Positions 45,295 through 55,281 of a DNA stretch of 64,000 nt are shown here, piece by piece. The stretch covers positions 1-64,000 of the forward strand of contig CAZHJW010000001.1 in NCBI GenBank assembly GCA_964533265.1. The letters are read 5' to 3'. Below the pieces are notes generated by a model that had not been told where the DNA came from, made no database searches, and worked only from the letters and a program-made list of their open reading frames with translations. This DNA is from UBA1100 sp964533265 (GTDB lineage Bacteria; Verrucomicrobiota; Verrucomicrobiia; Limisphaerales; UBA1100). Within the stretch, counting starts at the first letter, position 1; every line of letters starts with the position of its first letter. The translations under genes were made by a program, and so were the position numbers.

Positions 45295-46563
45295 TTAATT
45301 CGCCTTAAGGAGGTCAGATAAGATTTCGATCGCTTTTGTTAGCTGTGGGTCGACAGCATTGCTTATGCGCTCGCGTTCTTCTGGATCAAGCGTATCCATT
45401 AAACCTGGAGAACGCTTCATCATGATGTCGCGCATTTGTTCAGGGGTCATTTTGATTGGGTAATGCGGCTCAATTCCTTTTTCATGGATGGTGCGGTGAC
45501 TGGGAGTAAAATATTTTGCTGTAGTTAATCGCAGGGCCGACCCATCCCTCATTGGGAGGATGCTTTGAACCGAGCCTTTGCCGAAGGTCTTCGCTCCGAC
45601 AAGCTTGGCTCTATCAAGGTCTTTGAGGCATCCAGCAACAATCTCAGAGGCACTGGCACTGCCCCCGTTAACCAAGATTACTAACGGCATCTTCCGATGT
45701 GTTTCTGATTCAGAAACGAGCCTATCTTGTTCTTTTGCGTTTCTTCCTTCGGTGGAGACGATTAGTTGGTTTTCTGTCAAAAATTTTTCAGATACTCGCG
45801 CAGATTGCGTGAGAAGTCCTCCAGGATTGTCACGTAAATCTAAAACCAACCCTTGCATTCCATTCCCCTCCATTTTCACGAGGGCGTCTTCCAGTTCCTT
45901 AGAAGTGTTATCTGAAAAACTCGAAAGCCTAGCGTACCCAATTCCTCCAGAGATCAGATTGTATTCACCCTTCCCGTTAAGGTCTCGAACACTTTTGGTT
46001 TTGATGCGCTCGCGTTTAAGGGAGATATTGATGGTTTCTTCACTTGATGGACGATAGATGGTTATATCAACTTCGGTATCAATTTTCCCTCTTAACTGGC
46101 CGACAGCGTCTGTGATGTTCATTCCTTCTGTACTCTTGCCTTTGATCTTTATGATTCGGTCACCCGGTTGAAGGCCGGCACGCGCACCAGGAGTATCGTC
46201 CATTGGTGATATAATCGTTAGCCAGGCATTTCGCATGGTGACAACAATTCCAATCCCCCCGAATTGCTGGCGGGTATCATCGACAAGTGCTTTGTGCCGG
46301 TCAGCGGGCATGTATTCGCTGTGGGGGTCAAGTACGGACAGCATGCCTTTAAGGGCTCCCTCCATGAGTTTGTCATATGAAACTTTTTCCTCGTCGACAT
46401 AGTTTCTACGGACCTGTTCAAGGACACGCGAAAATTTTTCCATATGGGCATAAACGTTCTGATTGCCGGCGGCTTCTGCGCTGACCGTGAAATGTCTGAA
46501 ACCGACATAGAGGTTTACCGCTAAAACCGCTGCTAATAGTACGCTCACAAACCGTTGATTCAT
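45295..46563 (-). CDS. ctpA: Carboxy-terminal processing protease (S41, PDZ)
   Basis: A 422-residue exported serine protease with an N-terminal signal anchor. The PDZ domain runs from about 95 to 180 (GARAGLQPGDRIIKIKG). The catalytic Ser is in GGSASASEIVAG and the catalytic Lys in AKTFGKGSVQ. Such proteases trim C-termini of periplasmic proteins. It lies between ispD and tsaD. The exact subtype (CtpA or CtpB) is not settled. Confidence 0.92.
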   Translation of the reverse strand: MNQRFVSVLLAAVLAVNLYVGFRHFTVSAEAAGNQNVYAHMEKFSRVLEQVRRNYVDEEKVSYDKLMEGALKGMLSVLDPHSEYMPADRHKALVDDTRQQFGGIGIVVTMRNAWLTIISPMDDTPGARAGLQPGDRIIKIKGKSTEGMNITDAVGQLRGKIDTEVDITIYRPSSEETINISLKRERIKTKSVRDLNGKGEYNLISGGIGYARLSSFSDNTSKELEDALVKMEGNGMQGLVLDLRDNPGGLLTQSARVSEKFLTENQLIVSTEGRNAKEQDRLVSESETHRKMPLVILVNGGSASASEIVAGCLKDLDRAKLVGAKTFGKGSVQSILPMRDGSALRLTTAKYFTPSHRTIHEKGIEPHYPIKMTPEQMRDIMMKRSPGLMDTLDPEERERISNAVDPQLTKAIEILSDLLKAN

Positions 46564-46604
46564 GGCCCGAAACTATCCTACTACTAGCAGAAGGCAAGTA
46601 ACGG

Positions 46605-47282
46605 TTATCCCTCCAAAAGAAATTGGATAAATGGGAGGTCCGCGCTGGTTGTCACTTTGGGGTTTGGTCTTCGGGATTCAATCAAAATGACAGGATGGTC
46701 AATCAGCTCACAAGCAGCGGTGTCATCCGTGACAGAGGCTTTCTGAGCATCAACCGCTCTCATAGCCTCCAGAATCGTGGTGATCTTAAATACTTGGGGT
46801 GTTTGAACAGACCAGAGGTGGGTCCTGTCGATGTTTTGACTGATGCGAGATTGACCGTTAGAAAGCTTAATTGTATCCACAATTTTTGTTGCCGCTACGG
46901 AAGCACCATGTTCTTTGGCTGCCGAAATTGCATTTGATACAGTCTCGGGGTCAACACAAGGCCTTGCTCCATCATGGATGGCAACTATTTCACAATTTTC
47001 AGACGCTGCTCCAAGCCCATTGCGAACCGAGTCCTGCCTTTCTGGGCCTCCAATAGCAAAAGAATATGGCTTGATAGGGTTAATTTTAGTGGCGAGGTTT
47101 TCGAATTCGGATAAGGCCTCTTCGCGAATAACAAGGACTATCTCGTCAATGTCAGGGTGTTGGTCAAATGCGTGCCAAGTATGGCCAACTATTGGAAGAT
47201 TGTTCACTTCAAGAAAGAGCTTATCCCCCTTCTCATCCATGCGCGTACCGCGACCGGCGGCAACGATGACTCCAGTTGTCAT
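46605..47282 (-). CDS. ispD: 2-C-methyl-D-erythritol 4-phosphate cytidylyltransferase
   Basis: A 225-residue MEP-pathway enzyme that attaches CMP to methylerythritol phosphate. It has the CTP-binding IVAAGRGTRMDEKGDKLF, GGPERQDSVRNGL, HDGARPCVDP and the VTDDTAACE motif. It indicates isoprenoid synthesis by the non-mevalonate route. It follows recJ by 11 bp. Confidence 0.95.
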   Translation of the reverse strand: MTTGVIVAAGRGTRMDEKGDKLFLEVNNLPIVGHTWHAFDQHPDIDEIVLVIREEALSEFENLATKINPIKPYSFAIGGPERQDSVRNGLGAASENCEIVAIHDGARPCVDPETVSNAISAAKEHGASVAATKIVDTIKLSNGQSRISQNIDRTHLWSVQTPQVFKITTILEAMRAVDAQKASVTDDTAACELIDHPVILIESRRPNPKVTTSADLPFIQFLLEG

Positions 47283-47293
47283 TCCTCAATTTG

Positions 47294-49012
47294 TCACTCA
47301 GAGGGTTGCCAGTCGAGCATCTTCAATTGAATGGATTTATTGCCTCGCCAGATGTTGATTGATGGTTGAACAGCAAGGTTAAATCTGCCCTCGGGCATAG
47401 GCTTGCCCAGTGCGTTCCAATAGACAGCCTCGACTGTTGAATTGCCGTCAGTGACATGCAGTTTTGCGTGTTGTTTATCGGCTCCCATCCATCTAACTGG
47501 AGCATTCACTTCTAAGTCGTTTACCGAAAGATGGACTGGCGCTACTCCCTGCCCAACCGGTTGCAAGGCTTGCAGAGAATCGATTGCATCAATAGTCAAT
47601 TTTCTCAAAGGAGTAGGCCCATCAAGGCGAAGGGTTGGCGTAAGTTCGCTTTCACGAATGCTAGAACGCACCGTATCATTAAGGCGCTTGCGGAAGAGGT
47701 TGATATTCTTTGGGTTCAGATTTACTCCTGCTGCCATAGCATGACCTCCGTGACGATTAACAACATCGCCGCATTGATGAAGTGCAGCTGCAAGATCAAA
47801 ACCTTTAATGCTACGTCCAGAACCTCTCATTCCATCAGGGCTGCCGCCAAGAATAAATGTTGGTCGGTAGAATTCCTTTTGTACTCTTGAAGCGACAATG
47901 CCTACTACGCCGATATTCCAATCTGGCTCACCTTCAACGATCGCGTAATCATTCTCAGGATCGAATTGAGCGCTTAATCGCTCCATGACCTGTTGAGTAA
48001 TATCTTTTTCAACCTTTTGTCGTTCACGGTTTTGGCGATCGAGCATGCATGCCAGATTTGAAGCGACGTCCTGCTCGGATGAAGTTAATAAATCAAGAGA
48101 AGTCATGGCGCTTTTTAAACGGCCGGCAGCATTGAGTCTTGGCCCTAATTGAAAGCCCACTTCAAATGAGCCTATGGGCCCTTTGATGTCTGATTCAGAA
48201 ATGAGCGCATTTAAGCCTATTCTATCCGTACGGTTCAGTTGCTCTAATCCTTTAACTGCCAATATTCGGTTTTCCTCCACGAGAGGCACCAAGTCAGCAA
48301 TAGTCCCAAGAGCCACCAAATCCAGCAGTAATCTAATATCATATTCCTTAAATGCCGGTTCTCCTTTGTTACGTCCCTGTTTGATCAAGCCGTGCACTAA
48401 CTTGAAGGCGAGGCCAGCTGTGCAAAGTTCATGAAATCTTTTGGGAGATTTAGTTTCCAATTGTGGGTTTACCAGTGCAACCGGCTTGGGGGGAGGATCG
48501 GAAACCTGGTGATGATCAAGAACAATAACATCAATCTTTTGGCTTTTGAGTTTCTCTATAACTGCGAGGGATGTAGACCCGCAATCAGCAGCAATCAAAA
48601 GTTTTGGGTTGTGAGTCTTAACACAGTTCTCAACGCCCTCGGAGGTTAAGCCGTATCCCTCATCTACACGATTAGGCAGATATGCGCATATATCCCAGCC
48701 CAGAGCCTGCATGCTTTCGAGTAAGATTGCCGTTGAGGTGATTCCATCGACATCATAATCGCCAAAAACAACAATTTTTTGCTTTTTAGATCGTGCCTGA
48801 AATAAACGATCGACTGCTACAGATAAATTTGGGATCAACTCCGGCGCAGCTAAGTTGGATAATTTAGGGGAAAGAAAATCAGCCGCAGACTCGACACTTG
48901 ATAAACCTCGATTAACAAGGCATCGGCATAAAAGTTCACTGACACCTAATTGCTTAAAAAACTCTTTTATCAAACCTTCATCAGGTTTTTCAATTTTCCA
49001 GATGTGCCTCAT
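47294..49012 (-). CDS. recJ: Single-stranded-DNA-specific exonuclease RecJ
   Basis: A 572-residue DHH/DHHA1 5'-3' exonuclease of recombination and mismatch repair. Metal motifs are DYDVDGITSTAIL, ADCGSTS and DHHQVSDPPP. The DHHA1 part reads GSGRSIKGFDLAAALHQCGD followed by RHGGHAMAAG. The C-terminal OB-like domain is present. Its ATG overlaps the stop of the small PGPGW gene by 4 bp. Confidence 0.95.
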   Translation of the reverse strand: MRHIWKIEKPDEGLIKEFFKQLGVSELLCRCLVNRGLSSVESAADFLSPKLSNLAAPELIPNLSVAVDRLFQARSKKQKIVVFGDYDVDGITSTAILLESMQALGWDICAYLPNRVDEGYGLTSEGVENCVKTHNPKLLIAADCGSTSLAVIEKLKSQKIDVIVLDHHQVSDPPPKPVALVNPQLETKSPKRFHELCTAGLAFKLVHGLIKQGRNKGEPAFKEYDIRLLLDLVALGTIADLVPLVEENRILAVKGLEQLNRTDRIGLNALISESDIKGPIGSFEVGFQLGPRLNAAGRLKSAMTSLDLLTSSEQDVASNLACMLDRQNRERQKVEKDITQQVMERLSAQFDPENDYAIVEGEPDWNIGVVGIVASRVQKEFYRPTFILGGSPDGMRGSGRSIKGFDLAAALHQCGDVVNRHGGHAMAAGVNLNPKNINLFRKRLNDTVRSSIRESELTPTLRLDGPTPLRKLTIDAIDSLQALQPVGQGVAPVHLSVNDLEVNAPVRWMGADKQHAKLHVTDGNSTVEAVYWNALGKPMPEGRFNLAVQPSINIWRGNKSIQLKMLDWQPSE

Positions 49013-49272
49013 TTTTTCTTGGCTTTCATTCTGCGTTTACGCCAAGCCCTAGCTTTATCCTCTAGATATGTAAGTTTTGATCCGAGCCTTGGAAATCTAC
49101 GCTTCAAGCCAATCTTCTGAGAGCGGACTAGGGCGGATCCCTTGGAAAGACACAATATTCCAATCACTATAAAAAGAACACCCTGTAAGACAGGCAGGAA
49201 AAGACCGATGACACCTAGGACGACAAAAGCCCCGCCAATCAGAAGCCATTTAATGCGTAAAATTTTTGCCAA
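49009..49272 (-). CDS. Small membrane protein, PGPGW-type
   Basis: An 87-residue protein with two hydrophobic segments (WLLIGGAFVVLGVIGLFLPV and LFIVIGILCLS) and a strongly basic C-terminal tail. The pattern matches the PGPGW/DUF454-like family of small inner-membrane proteins of unknown function. It sits between secDF and recJ, with an ATGA overlap to recJ. No further function can be given. Confidence 0.75.
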   Translation of the reverse strand: MAKILRIKWLLIGGAFVVLGVIGLFLPVLQGVLFIVIGILCLSKGSALVRSQKIGLKRRFPRLGSKLTYLEDKARAWRKRRMKAKKK

Positions 49273-49374
49273 TGAAATAAACCTAATCTCGGCTGAGTTG
49301 CTTTTCCGAGGCTAATTTATTTCCGGGATATGAATATCTCTATTCCTATTTCTCGGAGTTTTTTGTTTGCGCAA

Positions 49375-51993
49375 TCAAGTGACAGCAGGAACAGGGTCGG
49401 TGTCAGTTGTAGGAGAGGCAAGTTCAGGACGTTTTCCCTTATGCCATTTGAGAACGATAAAGCAGGCGATATAGATAGAAGAATATGTTCCAACAATCAC
49501 CCCTACGAGGAAGGTGAAGGCAAAGTCATTGATGACTGTGCCGCCAAAGAAGTAAAGGGTTGCTGTAGACAATAAAGTTGTTCCAGAGGTGATAATGGTT
49601 CTGCTTAAGGTTTGGTTAATAGATTTATTCATCACATCTGCGAACGAGCCTCGTGAGCCCATGCGTAAATTTTCACGAATACGATCAAAAATAACAATCG
49701 TGTCATTAATGGAAAACCCAATAATGGTCAAAGCGGCCGCCACAATGGGAGCGTTAAGTTCTCGGCCTGTTAAAAAAAACCAACCTCCAGTCATTGCGAC
49801 GTCATGCAGAATTGCAATTACTGCGCCAATTGCAAATGAGTATTCGTAACGAAAAGCGACGTACACCAAGATGCCAAAAAGCGCCAACATCACTGCAATG
49901 GCCGCCGATTTTTGAATTTCATCGCTTACGCTGGGCCCAACCTTATCTAATTGCAAACGTACAAAGTTTGCTTCTCCGTATGTCGAGCTCAGGGCTTCCT
50001 CAACGCCTTTCGCATTATCCTGGTCGCTGTCGCTCAACGGGAAATCCACACGCAACAGGCGGTCGCCACTTTCTAAATCAGGTTGAAGTTGGGCCTGAAT
50101 CTGCGAAGCGTCGATCCCTGCCTTTTCGCCAATTAATTCACGCATGCCGCCGGTTACGGCCTCGTCTAATTTGCTTAATTCAGTTTGGTCAAATTTCATA
50201 ACCATGCTGTAACCTCCCGCAAAATCGACTCCCATCATACTGTCTTTGCCTTTGGATAAGCCGTAACCGAATCCACAAATAATTAGCACCCAAGATATAA
50301 TAAACGCCGGGGTGGCGTGTTTTAAAAAGTCAAACGTCGGTAAGTTTGTTGTCGGGCGAAGGTGCAGCAGGCGTTTTGAGGAGTCGGTCCCTATGAGCTT
50401 TGCATTAGCAAGCATATCAAATATGACGCGTGTTGCTACCAGGGCCGTAAACATACTGGTAATAATACCTATGGTAAGCGTGACTCCGAATCCTTTCACC
50501 GGGCCTTTCCCCATATAGATCAGGATCACTGAAGCAATCAAAGTCGTGATATTGGCGTCAAAGATTGTGCCAAATGCTTTATCGTAGCCTGATGAGATTG
50601 CTCCTTTGAGTGATTTACCAAGATTGAGTTCTTCACGGATTCGCTCAAAGATCAGTACGTTTGCGTCTACTGCCATACCTATAGTAAGAACAACACCCGC
50701 AATGCCAGGCAGGGTAAGCGTGGCATCAAACCAGCAGAGAATCCCCAATATCATTATAATGTTTAGGGAGAGTGCTATGTTTGCAACCACGCCACTCAAC
50801 AAGTAGTATATAAGCATGAAAACGGCTACCGCGGATAAACCCCAAATGGCAGCCTTGTAACCCTTGGCTACGGAATCTCTGCCCAATGATGGAGCCACAT
50901 CGCGTTCCTCAATGATTTGCACTGCGTTCTCCAGCGGATTTTCTAGCGAATTTGCCAACATGGTGGCTTCTTCTTCGGTGAAGCTGCCTGTGATTTGGCC
51001 TCGCGCATGGATTCGGCTGTTTATGGATGGGGCGGAGATTAAGACTCCATCGAGAACGATGCATAATAACCGTGGGTCTCCTCCGCTCACTTTATGAGTC
51101 TCCGTTACTTTAGCAAATTGATTGGCCCCCAGCGCATCAAGTGTGAAATGAATTTCAGGAGCCCCGGTTAATTCGTTTCTTCGGGAGCTGGCGTTTTTGA
51201 TATGGCTTCCAGATAAAGCAACCTCTTTTAGAACAAAGTGGCTTATCGGAGTGCCATCCAGATCATAATTCAAGCGCTCGGCACCAGGGACAAATTCTTC
51301 GGCTGATTGAATTAAAGAATCACTTTGCTTGTGAGTCAGTCGGAATTCCAACTTGGCTACTTGGGATATTGTATGGCGTGCCCGATCACGGTCCGATTGA
51401 GCTAGTCCTGGCACTTGGATAATGATTTTATCTTCACCAGAAGTTTGTATTAAAGGTTCTGCGACACCGAATTTGTCAACTCGTCGACGCATAATTTCCA
51501 TGGCTTGAGTAAGCTGGTCTGAGTTGACTCGCTCGAGGTTTCCATCCTGATCAACTTTGGGTTCGACCTGAACCACGAACTGTGTGCCACCCCTCAGGTC
51601 CAAGCCCAACTTCACCTTGCCCTGTGAATCTTTTTGAATATGCGCTAGAATAGCCCTGTTTATTTTTGACTGTTGATCCGCATCGGGCGCTTCCCATCCG
51701 TCTTTATCAAGACTCAGGTCAGCTTGAAGACTATTTGTTTTGGCCGGGAACATTTCGCGCAGATCGGCTTCGCCAATCGCGTCCATCCATGTGTCTAATG
51801 GCAGCTCATCACCTTCATTAACTTTTGATGCGGCGTCCTTAAGTTGCGCAACGATTTGTTCTTTCTGGCCAGTTGCGCCTTGATCGAAAGCGGTAACCAT
51901 GTCGGTTCCCTGAGGCGGATACCATTCACACGTGGTCCAGAGTGCTAAAATTACTACCAGCAAAAGCCGGCCTATGACGGGTTGCTTCTGCAT
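49375..51993 (-). CDS. secDF: SecD-SecF fusion translocase subunit
   Basis: An 872-residue membrane protein that uses the proton gradient to help export proteins with SecYEG. The SecD half has the large periplasmic part (residues about 30-380, e.g. LGLDLRGGTQFVVQV and RRVDKFGVAEPLIQ) and TM motifs (GIAGVVLTIGMAVDANVLIF). The SecF half begins about residue 565 (DFAGGYSMVMKF, then FSINDTIVIFDRIRENLR). The two are separate genes in E. coli and fused here, as in several Gram-positive and PVC bacteria. It follows yajC by 4 bp. Confidence 0.96.
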   Translation of the reverse strand: MQKQPVIGRLLLVVILALWTTCEWYPPQGTDMVTAFDQGATGQKEQIVAQLKDAASKVNEGDELPLDTWMDAIGEADLREMFPAKTNSLQADLSLDKDGWEAPDADQQSKINRAILAHIQKDSQGKVKLGLDLRGGTQFVVQVEPKVDQDGNLERVNSDQLTQAMEIMRRRVDKFGVAEPLIQTSGEDKIIIQVPGLAQSDRDRARHTISQVAKLEFRLTHKQSDSLIQSAEEFVPGAERLNYDLDGTPISHFVLKEVALSGSHIKNASSRRNELTGAPEIHFTLDALGANQFAKVTETHKVSGGDPRLLCIVLDGVLISAPSINSRIHARGQITGSFTEEEATMLANSLENPLENAVQIIEERDVAPSLGRDSVAKGYKAAIWGLSAVAVFMLIYYLLSGVVANIALSLNIIMILGILCWFDATLTLPGIAGVVLTIGMAVDANVLIFERIREELNLGKSLKGAISSGYDKAFGTIFDANITTLIASVILIYMGKGPVKGFGVTLTIGIITSMFTALVATRVIFDMLANAKLIGTDSSKRLLHLRPTTNLPTFDFLKHATPAFIISWVLIICGFGYGLSKGKDSMMGVDFAGGYSMVMKFDQTELSKLDEAVTGGMRELIGEKAGIDASQIQAQLQPDLESGDRLLRVDFPLSDSDQDNAKGVEEALSSTYGEANFVRLQLDKVGPSVSDEIQKSAAIAVMLALFGILVYVAFRYEYSFAIGAVIAILHDVAMTGGWFFLTGRELNAPIVAAALTIIGFSINDTIVIFDRIRENLRMGSRGSFADVMNKSINQTLSRTIITSGTTLLSTATLYFFGGTVINDFAFTFLVGVIVGTYSSIYIACFIVLKWHKGKRPELASPTTDTDPVPAVT

Positions 51994-51997
51994 GCAA

Positions 51998-52360
51998 TCA
52001 ATCGTTTAGATCATCGTCATCGTGCAATATCTTCTCCACAGAGCTACGCAGCATTTCCAGCTTTGACTCTCCTGTGCGCAAGGTAATTGTTTCTTTTTTA
52101 ACTGAAATAATAGTTCCCACCATGCCTCCGGCCACAACTCGAGCGCCGCTTTTGAGTTCACTCACCATCTTCTTATGTTGTTTCTGCTGTTGTTGCTGGG
52201 GGCGTATAAGTAACGCATAAAAAATACCAAGGAACGCCAGAGGGAATAGGCACTGGAACCACATTGAGCCTCCCTGCTCCCCTTCAGCAGGTGGTGGAGC
52301 CATTGCCAGTAAAACGTCTATTAAAAAGCTGTCCATAATTGAAAAAAACAAAGACGGCAA
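51998..52360 (-). CDS. yajC: Preprotein translocase accessory subunit YajC
   Basis: A 120-residue single-pass protein. The membrane helix CLFPLAFLGIFYALLIRPQQ is followed by Gln/Lys-rich sequence and the conserved SELKSGARVVAGGMVGTIIS, then a small beta domain. It associates with SecDF and SecYEG. It lies immediately upstream of secDF and 37 bp downstream of tgt, the usual tgt-yajC-secDF order. Confidence 0.94.
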   Translation of the reverse strand: MPSLFFSIMDSFLIDVLLAMAPPPAEGEQGGSMWFQCLFPLAFLGIFYALLIRPQQQQQKQHKKMVSELKSGARVVAGGMVGTIISVKKETITLRTGESKLEMLRSSVEKILHDDDDLND

Positions 52361-52397
52361 ATCCTATTGGGAAAAAGTACTTTGGCAAGCATTTAGC

Positions 52398-53537
52398 TTA
52401 GTTTTTGGCGTTTTCCCACTGTTTCTTAATCTTACTGGTGGGTCGGTAATTTTTCAAAAAAGCGGCCCTGAATTTACCATAAGTACCCTTGGATATGTGA
52501 GCCCGAATCTCTTCCATAAGGCGCATGTAGCAGCGCAAATTATGAATTGTTAAGAGCCTAAGCCCTGAAATTTCGTCAACATTGAGCAAGTGACGCACGT
52601 ATGCTCTGGAATGATGCGTGCAGGTGAAGCAGTCGCATTCGGCTTCAATAGGGCTAAAATCATCTTTGTATTGACCAGCCTTTACGGCAATTGCTCCAGA
52701 AAAAGTATAAGCAGTGCCATTACGTGCAACGCGAGTGGGTAATACACAATCAAACATGTCCACGCCACAGGCAACCAGTTCCACTAATTGAGCTGGCGTG
52801 CCCAACCCCATTGCGTAACGAGGTTTGCTTGAAGGAAGCAGCGGGGCTGTGTGAGCGGCTATTTGAAGCATTTCTGGTTCGGGCTCCCCTACACTTAACC
52901 CTCCTATTGCATATCCATCAAAATCTATACTGGTTATTTCATCAACACTTTGGGTGCGTAAATCTGGATGCCCGCCCCCTTGGGCAATGCCGAAAACCAA
53001 TTGGCCTTTGGCTCGCGGTTGTCCAGCGCATTCAATAGCCCAACGGGTTGTTCTTTCCACGGCTGATTCCACTTCTTTGCGGGTTGCGGTGTAGGCCGGA
53101 CATTGGTCGAATACCATTGCGATATCACTACTCAATGTTTTTTGAATGGACATGGCCTCCTTAGGGCCAAGGAAAAGTGAGGCCCCATCAATATGCGACT
53201 GAAAAGAGACGCCTCCATGCTTAATTCGCGCCATTTTAGCCAGGCTAAAAACCTGAAAGCCCCCGCTGTCAGTAAGGATTGGCTTTCCCCATCCCATGAA
53301 TGAATGCAGACCGCCGGCTGCTTCAATAATTTCCGTGCCCGGCCTCAGGTTAAGATGGTACGTGTTGCCAAGAATTATTTGTGACTGCAATTGGTTCAGG
53401 TCAGATGAATCTAGTGTTTTCACCGTCGCCCGGGTGCCAACCGGCATAAATACGGGGGTCTCAATTACTCCGTGGGCAGTGGTCAGTCGCCCGCGGCGAG
53501 CCTCTGATCCAGGATCAGTATTAAGTTTTTCAAACAT
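52398..53537 (-). CDS. tgt: Queuine tRNA-ribosyltransferase
   Basis: A 379-residue enzyme that replaces G34 with preQ1 in QU-anticodon tRNAs. The active-site segment is LTDSGGFQVFSLAKM, the nucleophile region MFDCVLPTRVARNGTA, and the Zn site CDCFTCTHHSRAYVRHLL. Its ATG overlaps the proS stop by 8 bp. The organism should therefore make or import preQ1; the other que genes are not in the window. Confidence 0.95.
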   Translation of the reverse strand: MFEKLNTDPGSEARRGRLTTAHGVIETPVFMPVGTRATVKTLDSSDLNQLQSQIILGNTYHLNLRPGTEIIEAAGGLHSFMGWGKPILTDSGGFQVFSLAKMARIKHGGVSFQSHIDGASLFLGPKEAMSIQKTLSSDIAMVFDQCPAYTATRKEVESAVERTTRWAIECAGQPRAKGQLVFGIAQGGGHPDLRTQSVDEITSIDFDGYAIGGLSVGEPEPEMLQIAAHTAPLLPSSKPRYAMGLGTPAQLVELVACGVDMFDCVLPTRVARNGTAYTFSGAIAVKAGQYKDDFSPIEAECDCFTCTHHSRAYVRHLLNVDEISGLRLLTIHNLRCYMRLMEEIRAHISKGTYGKFRAAFLKNYRPTSKIKKQWENAKN

Positions 53538-55242
53538 CAGTTAAGGCACTCTTCACCTTTGTAACCGCTTGATCCAGAGGGACAGATTCACGTTGATTGT
53601 TGGAGCGCAGGGTAAATTCAACATTCCCATTTTCGAGTGACTTGGTGCCGATCCCCAAGCGAACCGGGAATCCTACCAGCTCAGAATCTTTGAATTTGAA
53701 CCCGGGCCGCAGCTCTCGGTCATCCAAGATGACATCATACCCCGTTTCAGTGAGTTCTGCATATATTTCAAGCGCTGCCTTCATTACCGCCCCCCCAGGC
53801 TCAACATCCAGAGCAGTTATGCATACCTGCCAGGGCGCGACGCTAACCGGCCATATAATGCCATTGTCATCGTGGCTATATTCAATGATCGCCTGCAGAG
53901 TCCTGGTTATCCCTAGGCCATAGCAACCCATTATTGGCGCAATTTTCTTACCCTTTTCATCTAAAAAACTCGCTTCTAGCGCGTCGCAGTATTTTGTTCC
54001 TAGCTTGAATACATGCCCAACCTCGATTGCTCTTCGGATTTTAATCGTCTGACCATCAGTGCTAAGCTCCCCTTCCCGTACAGTCCTTAATTGCTCAAAT
54101 TTAACGTTCGGCAAATCGCGACTGACATTTACATTTCGCAGGTGGAATCCATCCTTGTTCGCGCCGGTCACCATACCTGCAGCTCCCTCTAAATAGGAGT
54201 CAGCATAAACCTTCATTTTCTCTATGCCGACTCCGCCCAGACTCCCGGGTAAAGCTCCCAGTTCTTTCTGGATTTCATCGTGTTCTGCCGGTCTGAAAAT
54301 TGTCGTTCCAAAAGCTGCGGCCAATTTAGATTCATTCGCCTCATCGTCACCTCTGACAAGGGCAATAACCGGTTCGCCCTCTACGATGTAAACCAACGTT
54401 TTAATTTGAGACGAGGCAGGTACATTAAAAGGTTCATTCTCCAAGTCTTCAATCGTCTTAACCCCTGGGGTCTCAAACTCCTCAAGGCTACCCGTACATA
54501 CATTCGGCGCCTGATGCTGCGGTCCTTGACTTGCCGCCTTCTCCAGGTTGGCGCTATAAACCCCGTCTTCCGTGTAGGCTACTTCACTTTCACCTGTCTG
54601 TGCAGGGACCATGAATTCATGAGAATGATTACCGCCCATAACTCCGGCATCCGCATCGACTGGGAAAGACTGGACACCGCATCGATCAAAGATGCGGACA
54701 TATGCATCATACATTTTTTGGTAACTGATCAACGCATCCTCGTCAGTCGCATCGAAACTGTAGGCGTCCTTCATGATGAATTCACGCGCGCGCATTAGGC
54801 CAAAACGCGGTCTAATTTCATCTCTGAATTTTGTTTGAATCTGGTAAAAATTAAGAGGCAACTGCCGGTAGGAGTTTATTTCATTCGCGGCCATGGTTGT
54901 GACCACTTCTTCATGCGTTGGCCCCAGGAGCCACTCTCTTCCCTTGCTGTCAGATACCTTGAAAAGAACATCTGCAGCTTGTTCGTACCTTCCGCTGGAA
55001 CGCCAGATTTCAGGAGGCTGCACTGCTGGCATTAAAACCTCTAACGCCCCTGCGTGCTCCATTTCCTCGCGCACAATTTGTTCAATCTTACGCAAAACTC
55101 GAATGCCTGCCGGTAAAAACGTGTAAAGACCTCCGGCAAGCTTGCGCACCAAACCGGCACGAAGTAGGAGCTGATGGGAAACGATTTCAGCTTCAGCCGG
55201 GGCTTCTTTGAGTGTGGGGATAAATGTGTCACTCCAGCGCAT
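53530..55242 (-). CDS. proS: Prolyl-tRNA synthetase, bacterial type
   Basis: A 570-residue class II synthetase with an editing (INS) insertion between motifs 2 and 3. Motif 2 reads TKFRDEIRPRFGLMRAREFI and motif 3 IMGCYGLGITRTLQ. The insertion spans about residues 230-400. The C-terminal anticodon-binding domain is present (VILDDRELRPGFKFKDSEL). It precedes tgt, which it overlaps. Confidence 0.96.
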   Translation of the reverse strand: MRWSDTFIPTLKEAPAEAEIVSHQLLLRAGLVRKLAGGLYTFLPAGIRVLRKIEQIVREEMEHAGALEVLMPAVQPPEIWRSSGRYEQAADVLFKVSDSKGREWLLGPTHEEVVTTMAANEINSYRQLPLNFYQIQTKFRDEIRPRFGLMRAREFIMKDAYSFDATDEDALISYQKMYDAYVRIFDRCGVQSFPVDADAGVMGGNHSHEFMVPAQTGESEVAYTEDGVYSANLEKAASQGPQHQAPNVCTGSLEEFETPGVKTIEDLENEPFNVPASSQIKTLVYIVEGEPVIALVRGDDEANESKLAAAFGTTIFRPAEHDEIQKELGALPGSLGGVGIEKMKVYADSYLEGAAGMVTGANKDGFHLRNVNVSRDLPNVKFEQLRTVREGELSTDGQTIKIRRAIEVGHVFKLGTKYCDALEASFLDEKGKKIAPIMGCYGLGITRTLQAIIEYSHDDNGIIWPVSVAPWQVCITALDVEPGGAVMKAALEIYAELTETGYDVILDDRELRPGFKFKDSELVGFPVRLGIGTKSLENGNVEFTLRSNNQRESVPLDQAVTKVKSALTDV

Positions 55243-55281
55243 GGCTGTAGCTTTAACTGATGATGGGTGTAGGGGTAAAGA